Positions 46,469 through 56,518 of a stretch of 64,000 nucleotides of DNA are shown piece by piece. The first letter of the stretch is position 1; each line of letters opens with the position of its first letter. The stretch spans positions 5,390,501 through 5,454,500 of the forward strand of contig NC_063157.1 in NCBI RefSeq assembly GCF_020921035.1, given 5' to 3'. The stretch is from Rhodamnia argentea (taxonomy: Eukaryota > Streptophyta > Magnoliopsida > Myrtales > Myrtaceae). The notes beneath the pieces are model-generated. The model was not told the origin of the DNA, searched no databases, and worked only from the letters and a program-made list of their open reading frames with translations. The position numbers and the translations under genes are program-made.

Positions 46469-47198
46469 GCCCTCTGTTTTAGCCAGACAATTTAAGATGT
46501 TTCGCATGCGACAACAATGCTCGTGGCATTCGTATCCGGCCTTATGATGGTGGTGCCGAGACACTCACTTAAGCCATCCCTGTCTCGATAGAATTCTATG
46601 TTAATGTCGCTCGTTCTTGGAGATTGATTGTTCTGAATGTTATGTACATAGGAATGGAGAAAACAATACAGCAATCATAGAAGAGCGGCGCCCCTCGCGA
46701 ATGTTCTTTTTGTACAGTCTCCAAATCTTAGCTAGTCCTTTGGAGGATTTTCAGATGTTCACTTGTTTCAGCAAGGTTGTATGCTGACTAATTGTGCCGA
46801 TGCATTTGCATTCGAGACAATCCTAAGCATCATTTTGCAAGAAGCAGTAAATTGTGCCGAATGTTTGATGGATGACAACCTAATTGATTCCGTTTTATCA
46901 GTTAGTGTTGCACACCCAACTTCGTGTTCAAAATCCTAGCCGAGTCGGCTCCGGCAGAAATGCGTACAAGCATTATCCGGGGCATTTTTCGACAGAAGTC
47001 CGTTAGGTGTATAAATTGAGGCGAAGATGTCAGCAAGTGGAACAATACTATCATCATAGTAGTTTCAAGCGGTACGTAACAGAACAATCTGAAACAAAGT
47101 TCTTGTAATATCCAGACCTACGGATAAACAAAATGGACAAACTGAAGACTAGAAAAGACACGGAACACCTGAAGCAGTGCCGAACCTTACAAAGAAAA
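46469..47198. other. 3' flanks between the convergent NOI and phytocyanin genes
   Basis: Presumed 3'UTRs of two convergent genes. No further coding region is supported. Confidence 0.5.
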
Positions 47199-47937
47199 CT
47201 AGAACAGACGGGAAGCAACATAGGACAGAACATACAGAAGGAACCCGAGCTTAGAGAAATCAGCAGCATAGGAAGCATAGGAAGCAGAAGAAGGAGAGGA
47301 GGATGACGAACTTCTACTTCCGCTGCTTGCCTCGGACTCCTCGGAAGACAGCACCTTCACGATCATGCGCTGTCCCCTCTGGCAGTGGCCAGAGACTCCG
47401 CTGATGAAGTAGAAAGGCCCCGACTGGTTGAGAGCATAGACCGTGTTACCAGTGTTGGAGAAGAAGCTCGGACGGGTGGAATTGCACTTCTTGTACTCAG
47501 CTTCGCTCACTTCCATCACCGAATCCTTCTTGTACTTAAAGCCTGAGAAATCCATAAACTTAATCCTTCAAGAAAGGATCAACCGCTCCCCCAAGTTCGC
47601 TCATTTCCAGTAAATCTTGCACAAGGTTCACTTAAACAAAAACAACACTACAGATAGGGGCAAAATTGTGTGACAAACGCTCCAGACCAACATATGATGC
47701 TGAAGAAAAACCACTGAAACTAGAGGGAAACTTAGCGTCAAACTCACGGAGGGTGTCGCCAGGTCGGAACCGGTTCTCGGAAGCCCAGTCATTGTAGACC
47801 TTGCTGTCATTCGCAGGAGGGACGACCCAGCCATCGGCCCCTCCGACTTGGTAGTCGAACCCCGTCACCGGAGAACACTGCAGACCAACAAAGACGAACA
47901 CGGTCATCATCAAGAAAAGAGCTGAAGCAGCAGCCAT
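47199..47937 (-). CDS. early nodulin-like (phytocyanin) GPI-anchored protein
   Basis: Two exons, 47,748-47,937 and 47,199-47,542, join in phase to 177 codons. The ATG at 47,937 is chosen because it opens a signal peptide (MAAASALFLMM...); the frame upstream has no earlier ATG. The mature domain starts FDYQVGGADGWVVPP and includes FRPGDTLRFKYKKDSV, YKKCNSTRP, FYFISGVSGHCQRGQRM. The first copper-ligand His is replaced (Ser at KKDSV), so like other early nodulin-like proteins it should not bind copper. A Ser-rich linker (SSEESEASSGSRSSSSSSP) precedes a hydrophobic tail suited to a GPI anchor, so the site is the cell surface. Intron phase and position are those of the family. Confidence 0.92.
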
Positions 47938-48069
47938 TCTGGTGGTAACTCTGAAGAGGCGGAACAACTTCTTTTCTGCTCCTAATGCATTCAACTCCAA
48001 AATGAAGGATGATGAAGCTGGTGAAGTTTAAAAAGAAGTACGTGAATGTGAGAAAGAGAGTCGGTTGCT

Positions 48070-48076
<7 letters not shown>

Positions 48077-48105
<29 letters not shown>
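48077..48105 (+). repeat. GA microsatellite in the phytocyanin leader
   Basis: About 14 GA units, that is CT on the gene strand, 140-168 bases upstream of the phytocyanin start codon. CT-rich leaders are common in plant genes. Confidence 0.9.
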
Positions 48106-48109
<4 letters not shown>

Positions 48110-48239
48110 GTGGACAAACTGGACAATGTGGAGATAGTGGGAGGCGACGGTTTGCTACAATTTTTGACTCGGTCAGCTTCGTCAGTTGCAGAGAAGAAGA
48201 AGAACAAGAAATGATATGTTTCTTTTGCACGTTTGGAGA

Positions 48240-49251
48240 TTATTAAGGGGACATAGCTATTTTCAAAGTAACCAAATTCTAAACCGTCTCTCATGATTGT
48301 GGGACATTCATCCTAGTGCATTTGCATTTAGAATGCTTTCTCATCTGAAAAATCTCTCAGATTCGGCATTGAAAAAGTACCAAAAAAGTTTTACACCAAA
48401 TGCATTTAATGCCGATCATCCTACATGACACGGCTGGCGTTGATGAGCAAAGTTTTAAATTTGTTATTTTTTTATTTTGTTATAATTTTCTTTTTTTTTC
48501 TTTTCTTTCTTTCTTTTTTTCCCCCTTTTCCTTTTGCCCGTGACCATATGCCATGGCTGGCGAGGGCGAGGGCCAGCGCCGACAAGGTCAAAATTGGTAA
48601 GATAGACTAAATTGGTACTAATGCGAAAAAGTTTAAAATAAAATTGGTACCATTGCAATAGATTTAGTACCGTTTTTTTTTATGTACTTTTCCGTTAATC
48701 ACAGAACTCAACTCAAAACTCTACACATTTGCCTTAATGGTTATGCGTTACGTTCTTTTTGTCTATCTAATAGTACAACATTGAATAAATGTGGATTTAG
48801 AACAAAAGAAGGAATAAGAAAACAACCAAAAATCAACTTGCAAACAGTGCTGGTATCTGTGAAAAGATGGTACATCTCCACGACAGAACGATAAGCCCCA
48901 CATAATGTACTGTTGCTTATAGACAAATGAAGAAGAGGATGGAGAAATGATAGCTTAATACATCTGTAAGTGTGGCAAAAGAAGAAGAAGAAGAAAAGAC
49001 CAGTAGACGCTAGCCACGCAACAAGTGATTCTCATAATTTTCCAGCTTAAACAGAAGAAAAAAAAATGTCTTTCAATATGTAAAACCCCTCTTTTGTTTT
49101 GATCACAACAGATTGTTCTTTTTGGTTTACATGACACAGAAACTTAAATTCATATCGTATCGTGGGAACAAAATAAGTAAAGACAGAAGAATAAGCAATT
49201 TACAGAAGGATGATGTACATCTTAAGGGAAGTAGAGACCTAGAATGTGCAG
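48240..49251. other. intergenic with a probable miniature element (~48,365-48,690)
   Basis: 48,365-48,690 has AAGTACCAAAAAAGTTTTAC on the left and AATTGGTACCATTGCAATAG with TTTAGTACC on the right, weakly inverted, around a T-rich tract and a GC-rich core (GCCATGGCTGGCGAGGGCGA). No target duplication could be fixed. The remainder holds nothing I recognise; its right end is the 3'UTR of the next gene. Confidence 0.4.
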
Positions 49252-51759
49252 TCACACCACTTCGATATCTCGCGCAGCGGCCTGTTCCGGCTCTTGACAG
49301 GAACCCGTGTCCTTTGTTTTGCTCTTGAAGGACTTCTGGCTGAGTAAACCGACAAATAGGCTCCTCGACTTTGTAAGCTTTCGCAGCTCGAATTTAGTCG
49401 ATTTGCTGCCGAAATCCTTCTTTGCAAGATCTTCAGACAAAATGTCCACGAGATTGTCGAAATGACGCCTAAAAGTAGGATACCTTGAAATTGACTTGGT
49501 AATTCCTCGAAGCCTTCATTGACAAAACAAAGGTTTCAACGATTGCAGAAGTAAACTAGCACAAAAGAAAACGTCGATTTCACACACGAGTTGATGTCTT
49601 TCTACATGCATTACCTTCGAGCTAATCCGTCAAGTTCAGCTCTTTTGAGCTCGGATTCCGGAGGCGAACCAACTGATGAATTTCTTAACCTTGCAGGATC
49701 GCCACTTAACAAGACAAGCTTGCCTAAATAGTCATCTTCGTCGGTCGTAAGGTTTTCAGCTTTGACCTGGTCTTTGATGATCAAGAGGGGATTCAGAAAC
49801 CAATCGAAGAAGACATCTTTGGGTCTGTTCGTAACAGTCAGTTCGATAACATCTTCGCCTGCACCGTCACCTGCATTATCAGATGAATAAAACCTTCTCT
49901 TCTCTACCCAAACAAAAATTGTCAGGCTCATTCATTTGAATATCTACTGAATAGGTCCAATAAAATGAGTGGTTTAACTTACACAGCAAGATTCCTGCAG
50001 AATTAGCTTTCGCTGATCGCAAGAGTGTTTGGAAAATGCAGTAAGCTGGCAAACCTGTGCTCAGCACTCGGCTGCCACCATCCGACTTTGCATCTTCAAT
50101 GTCTTGGGATGTTATCAGTCCTTCAGAGACCATGCGCTCTCCATGGCGTTGAATCTCTTTGAATATGTAACGAAGCAACTATAAGAGGACCAATTTCATT
50201 TTTAGGGAAGTGAAGCAAGAGCAACGCCTGTAATGGTGCTAATGAGCTCATTCTTTGGTGATGCAAATAAATTTCACATTTCTAACAGGATATTATTTCG
50301 TGCTCATACTTAGCCAAACAGTATCAATCATCACTAAGAAAATTAAAAACGAAAAACTTTCAGAGGGCTCCAAACTTTAAAGTACATATGAGGGTGTATG
50401 ACAGATTTTCTTTTTTTCCTTTTTTTCGGCTTTACTTTCATAAGTGTGATGCTGAATAAACAAAGAAAGAACAACATAAATCTTTTTAACAACATTTAGA
50501 GAGAAAGGATTGGAAAGAAAATAACCTCCAGTGGCTTCAAATCGACCACAGCACTTTTAAATGAAACTGTGCGAGATGGAGGATTCCTAGTAGAACTGGA
50601 CCCAGCGAGAGAAGTCACGAAAGAGCTGGTCCTTGCTAGCTGGGGATTCCTCCTATAGTTCGGTCTGTCAAGACAAAGAATACAGTAAGGGCATAAGTCG
50701 TTAGCACGTAGTTTTAGAACTAAAATCATGGGGACAGTATGGAGAACCTAGGAAACAAGGACCCTTCTGGCATATCAAGAACGTCATTGCTGTACTCATC
50801 ATAAAAGGACAGGGATGCAATAATGTAGCAAAGCCCCAACCACAATGAAGATTCCTGTCAATTCAAGCCCTTAAAGCATAAATGATAATAATCTCGGATC
50901 ACCATCAATATGAACCTCCACAACTGAAAATTTTGCTTCCACTGGGCCTGCCAGCAAGCTTTTATAAAAAATGGAAGCTTTATAATGTTTTCATAGAAAT
51001 GTACCAAAGAAACCAGAAGAACAGTCTAACCTGATAAGCAACAACCCCAGCATAGGCACCGAGAAACATACTTGACACAATGGATCCCAAGAGTGCTCCA
51101 ACAACAGCCATTGGCCAGAGTATGATAGCTAGGCCCGCAAATGGAACACATATTGTTTCCAGGAAAGGGCCTTCACGACCAATGAGATCATGGAAGAGAC
51201 GATGCCAACCCTTGAAGAGCATGTAAGGGCTTTTGCACATTGCAATTACTGAAATCATAGGCATGTCAACCATGAAGCCGATCACTCCAGCTAGAATAGC
51301 ACCTGGAAGATATAACACTCTGCAATCAAATTAAGCAACAATTAGTCATCTTTTTTCCTTCTGTATCTTTAGTATCTCAATAGAATTCCGCTCTTACAAA
51401 GTCATCTAGGTTCCTCACGAGCATAAGTTTCCCTTTTGTGAACTCATTTCCATATAAACAGAAAATTCATCATATGAATTGCTCAATAGAACAGTGACAA
51501 TGCTTTTGTATATCAACTTCAGAGGGAAGTGCAAAAGTCGAGATTCGGAGCATAACAATTAAAAAGCTCATCTGTAAGGATAAGGTCAATTTTCATCACA
51601 CAAATGCAAACAAGCCATGTATTATTGCCTAGAACTTTTTACAGATAGCAATGCATTCAGTAAGCACAAACTAACTTATGAAAAATCTTCTTCAAAAGGA
51701 CATACAGGGGAGAGAGAGGGAGAGAGGGAGGGAGAGGGGGGGGGAAGAGAGAGGGGGGA

Positions 51760-51790
<31 letters not shown>

Positions 51791-53093
51791 TGGACCTAAT
51801 CTCATGGTATTTCCTTTCTGGAGGTTCTTGATGCCGCAGGTCATCCATAAGCGAGAAGTAGGAATGGAAGCAACAATCCCAAAAGTCTCTGACAATTGTG
51901 AAGCTCCCTTGTATGGTGCTCCAAGTTCCATCCTGAAATTTTTCAGGAAAGCGGATAATTACTGAATTTGGAGATGAGCTAGAGAAAACCCAAACTAGAA
52001 ATTCAAATGATAAGAACATCTCATGTCACCACATACATGAAAGCAGTGGAAACATTTATTGTCCTTTCCTTCTCCAATTGCTTCAAAAGTGGCAAATATT
52101 GGTGAGAAAAAGCCATATGCAGCTCCACCTATGAAACTTCCAGCAATGGCGACTACCGGCCACACAATTAAGGGAGCAGGTATGCATATGAAGATAATGA
52201 GCTTCAGGATGGGGCCTAATTGTTGAGCTCTATCCATAGAGAAACAGAAATTAAAGCAATGAGTGTTTTTTTTTTTTTTTCAGGGACGATAATTTGGAAT
52301 AATTGGGTAGTGTTTCAGGAAATCACCTAAAAACAGAATAGCATGTCCAGAAGGCATGCACTGGCCAAAGACCCAATGTGATACCAGAATTTCCGACAGT
52401 CAAGATTAGACATGCCAAAGGGCAGAAAATGATACCTGAAAATTCAAACGAAGAGACAGCTCAGATGATATCTAAGCTCACAACTCAAACTTACTTCAGT
52501 ACAGGGTTGCCACATTACCAAATAACTAAACTTGTAAGACATGAACAATCAATATACTCATTTCTGGCGTCACAAGTCATATTTGTTCTTTTTCTTGGCC
52601 AACAGAAAAGACTACAACTCTATCATAACAACCCATTGAGGGTGATCGTTTTCCTTTTCCTACCTCTGTGTAAATAAATGCATGCCAGAATCATAAAACT
52701 TGGCAGCAGAAGCTCATACATCCTTGCAGAAGAATTCATGGGTGGAAATAAGATACTTTTCACTAACCGGACCTTTGCAATAAAAAACGTTACCAGGAAG
52801 TAAGAATAAGCACCAACAGGCAATTTGCATCAAGCAGCAGGCAAGCTCAAGTACAGAATTCATCCTAAATACCAAGCTAAGTGCATACTGGATTTCCTTT
52901 CAAAAAAACTTGCCCTTTTTCACGAACAATTCCTTTAACTGTATGATCAATTCGTCATCAAAGATGTCTTGGAAACAGGGACGGAGGGAGCAATCTCACC
53001 TTTAATAGTGCCCAGCAGTAAAAGCCCAGTGAAGTAAGGCAAGAAGCAAATGAAATGCCATAGAGAAGTAAGAACTCCCCTTGGAGGCTCCAT
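49252..53093 (-). CDS. multi-pass membrane protein, homolog of At3g27390
   Basis: Ten exons join in phase to 593 codons: 53,000-53,093, 52,327-52,435, 52,037-52,229, 51,796-51,932, 51,031-51,319, 50,748-50,854, 50,526-50,664, 49,983-50,178, 49,615-49,870, 49,252-49,513. The ATG at 53,093 opens MEPPRGVLTSLWHFICF. The N-terminal half is hydrophobic with several membrane segments and blocks such as GPFLETICVPFAGLAIILWP. The C-terminal half is soluble and holds PKDVFFDWFLNPLLIIKDQ and ESELKRAELDGLARRLRGIT. This matches the plant family annotated as uncharacterized membrane protein At3g27390, in length (about 590 residues) and order. Its function is unknown. No frame error is seen. The exon 4 donor is weak (AG/GTCCAC) and lies beside a long CT tract. 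Confidence 0.93.
51709..51785 (+). repeat. GA-rich purine tract in an intron
   Basis: About 75 bases of GAGAGAGGGAG type, starting 11 bases inside the intron after the 51,796 donor. On the gene strand it is a CT tract next to the splice site. Confidence 0.9.
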
Positions 53094-54160
53094 GTTCCTC
53101 CTACTCAACACTCCCGTACAATTTTTATGCAAATCATTCAGAACCTATCCCGCCACTTAATCCCAAGCTCCTCTCTGCAAAGACGAGGACAATTTTAGAC
53201 ACACCCAATTTACCAAAAAAAAGAGCTGAGAACAAATCAAGAAGGTAACCAGAAGATACCCAAGAAAGCAAAAGGCAGATTCCCGAGCCCAAGATAAGGA
53301 GATTACGCGGAAACCTGGATTTGCTTCGCTCTGAATGAACGAAGAAGTTCTTGATCGAGAAGCAAGCACGTGAACCTTGAATTGAGAATTCAGATTCACA
53401 GGAAAAATCTGGTGGGGAGGCAGAGCAACAGCAGTTGCTGTCAACAGAGAATCAGCACATCAAACAGTTGACATCCTTCTCCCTTTCCAATGCCATTTTC
53501 TTTTCTGGAATGGTTACCACAACTAGAAGCAGTGAGTTCAAGACGACTTGATAAGGAAAGAACAAACCTTTTCCTTTTTGGCGATAACATAACCTGGGCC
53601 CAACAAACGGCGTTGACGTTATAGATGGTAACATAACCTGGACCCAACAAACGGGAAACAAGGTTAGTTAAAATGCTTGGCGCAGCAAACGAATGTTCTT
53701 CAACGAAAAAAAATAAAAAGGCAATATTTTTTGCTGGAGAACTTTGCGTACACTTTTGGGAGTGGCGGAAAAGAAAAAGCTGTTGCTACGGACAAAAAAA
53801 AAAGGGGTGTTTCTTTCTCCTCTTGTACAACTGCCTGAGATTCTCGGATAAATTTCAGATATAATTGATCCGAACTAATGTATTGATTTATTCATTACAT
53901 TGTTAATTGAAGTAAAGTTATATGCCAAGGTCACCCAGGAAAAAGCATATAAATAAGAATATACATACGTATATTTTAAGAATGTAAGTAGAGATGTTGA
54001 AGGAGCAACTCCTTTTGCACTATCAAACTCACAGCCTCTAACCACCCTTAACCCCCTTCAAATGGAAAATAGGAAAAGAAAATGGCAACATGTCTTGTCC
54101 ATCTGTTAATAAATTACAAAGTTTTGGATATATGGATACATAAATATATGTCAATTGAAA
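53094..54160. other. leader region and a short duplication at 53,583-53,655
   Basis: Upstream of the At3g27390-like start; probably leader and promoter, possibly with a leader intron. TAACATAACCTGG.CCCAACAAACGG occurs twice, about 45 bp apart. Small open frames here lack any domain. Confidence 0.45.
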
Positions 54161-54451
54161 TGTTAGGATTCGGCGCACAATCACAACAAAGTAAAGCGTA
54201 AAAATGAAAAAGAGAAATCGAAACACAATATTTTATCTCGGTTCATCCTTAAGCTAGGGCTACGTCCAGCAAATGATTCCACTATATTAGCAACCCCCAC
54301 ATCTCGTTACATCACTAAAGAGTATATATAACGGTAGTCATTCATGGCCCAAAGCCCAAGCTACCAATTAATATGAGCTCAAGTTATGAAAGCCCTCTAG
54401 CAAAGCAAGATCCTGTGCCTTATCGATAGGGAACATGAATTACACCCAACA
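54161..54451 (+). mobile_element. solo LTR (291 bp), TGTTAGGATTCGGCGCAC family
   Basis: Starts TGTTAGGATTCGGCGCACAA and ends CACCCAACA, giving matched TGTT/AACA ends. It shares the internal phrase GGTTCATCCTTAAGCTAGGGCTAC with the fragment at 38,874-39,128. Flanking pentamers TGAAA and TAGAA are similar but not identical. No internal retroelement sequence adjoins it. Confidence 0.75.
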
Positions 54452-54951
54452 TAGAAGTGTCATTTGTATTACTTTCTCACAAGTGCCGTTGGACAAGTGT
54501 TTATCATATGCTTTAGACAATTGCTTATTATTTTTGGCAACTTCCTTTTTCTAGGTTTTGATCTCATCCCTAGGACGATAACACTTGATAAATCTAGCAA
54601 AGCCATTGAATTTATCTCGAAAGTAATTACGAGCAAGTGTAGCACATGCCATGAGAACTAGTGATAATTTAGGAGATATCTAGGAGAAATTTCTAGATCC
54701 ATGATATACATATGCTACAGTTGTCCATTCTCCTCATAAATCTCAGTGGCTAATAAAAGCAAAATCGGAATATTCTTGAGATTTATCCTAAGAATAAGGT
54801 CGACTTCTTTTTAAAGTTGCTGCGGGTCAGAAAGATCATGGGACAACTCAAGCATGAATAAGAATAGGATTCCCACTCAGATTGAATTCGCCGGATTTTT
54901 CTTTCTTTCTTTCAATGGTTTTAATAAGAGATTTGGAATTTTTTCTTGATC

Positions 54952-55022
54952 GGGCGACACCCGAATTTGAACTGGGGAAAAAGGATTTGCGGTCCCCCGC
55001 CTTACCGCTCAGCCACGCCGCC
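54952..55022 (-). tRNA. trnC-GCA: plastid-derived tRNA-Cys(GCA) insert, probably inactive
   Basis: The minus strand begins GGCGGCGTGGCTGAGCGGTA and has the anticodon loop CCGCAAA (anticodon GCA) and the T-arm TTCAAATTCGGG, matching plastid trnC-GCA as I know it with several substitutions. Position 33, normally U, is C. A long-variable-arm or nuclear tRNA-Cys does not look like this. Adjacent TTTGGAATTTTTTCTTGATC resembles plastid sequence beside trnC, so the insert is probably longer (about 54,880-55,025). It may have come directly from the plastid or through the mitochondrion. Confidence 0.82.
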
Positions 55023-56518
55023 ATAAAAAAAAATGTGAAAAAAAAAATCTTTTATATGAGTGAGCTGCGGTCATAGATGCAAAGCACGCTATTCTTTAAG
55101 CCAGCTCTAGAATTCAAATTAAAAAAAAAATGTTTTCGTTGGCAATAAGATAAAATACAAAAACCTTCACGCATGCAAATGATGTATGACATGTTTGACT
55201 CCTAAAGATAGAAAATAAAACGATTATCTGCAAAACCAGACGAAGAAGCCACCATTTGAGTAAGTTGCTCCATAAAAATCAGGTAAGAAAAGGGGGCACG
55301 AAATGCATTGTTTATTTAATTATTGATTGACTCGTACTTTGGATTTAATTGCTTCCCACTTAATTTAATTGGACTGAACGCAACAAGATTGTTGCATGGA
55401 GTGCATAGAAATTAAAAAATAAATAAATAATATTTTTTTTGGTCGGAAAATAGATAAACAATTTGCATTCCTTTCTTTTGTCCTGTGATGTTGGCCTTAT
55501 ACCTTAGAAGGGGTCCAGCAACCAGCATAATCCAACGAGCTGATGATTAGGTCGCGACTTGGAAGCAATGGGCAAGGAAGATGGGACTCGTTGAGACTCG
55601 GGTCGCGATCTTGATGCAATCGCAATCGCAGGTCGATGTATCCTCGAGATCAACGGCCACGATGACCCGGTCCACGTGAATGCGAGTCCAGCCAAACCAT
55701 TTTCCGGGCAATTGAGGGGTTGATTGGACCGATCACATTATAGCGGATCATCACCATGTTGAAATCAGTAGAGCTATCTATGAAAGTACTATGTTGCTTG
55801 AAAGACCGGAGTTGATTTCTTGCACGGTTTAGCGTAGACAATCAAAGAAACCCTCTTTTAACTAGCCTCAATCATGAAGAACACACCTTCGGTGCATAGA
55901 CCTGATCGATGAAGGTCGGACCCAACTACCCATCTATGCTTAGCTATATTAACGTAGTCCGTCCGAGCAGTATAGTTTCTAGTACCAGGAAAACTTCAAC
56001 TGCCCTACTCGGGTATTCCCGTGAGAATCGACGACAGAATATGCCTACCGTGAGAACATCGCGAGCATCTGGCTCAGGGACCTAAAAGCTGGAAGACATA
56101 CTCGGTTGCATGTGGATTGCAACAAAACAAGTATACGAACCTTGAAGCTGAACATGGTATGACATTTTCAGCATCCAACGCACAAAAAGTATGTAAACAA
56201 TGTTTACAGAAACAAGTCAGCTCTCAGTTTCTCCATGCTTGTCAACTCGATGACTCACCAAGCATGGTGAACTTCGGGACCTCGGACGGGGAGTCGCTAC
56301 TTGAGTCCAACGAACTCTCCTGACTAGCACACCGGTCCATGAAATATCCAAGATCAGGAATGAACTCAGGGTCTTTGCTCCTCCTGGAGGCAATGTCTAT
56401 ACCTGCCCTCGTTGTTGAGGCAGCCCGAACAGGTCTTGGTTTCTTCAGTGAGTCACGTGTAAGTTTCCTTCCAATTGAACAGGGTTCGCCTCTCACAGAG
56501 TCAGCTTCATCACATAAC
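55023..56518. other. intergenic, mostly without recognisable features
   Basis: AT-rich to 55,480, then more complex sequence without a domain I recognise. 56,242-56,518 contains the minus-strand open frame discussed as a possible PPR tail. Other short frames are not supported. Confidence 0.45.

Noticed and set aside
47938..48000. Longer phytocyanin start at 48,000
   Set aside because: That codon is TTG; the ATG at 47,937 opens a standard signal peptide.
54952..55022. A functional nuclear tRNA-Cys gene
   Set aside because: The sequence is of plastid type, has a C at position 33 and arm mismatches, and lies in AT-rich DNA without nuclear tRNA context.
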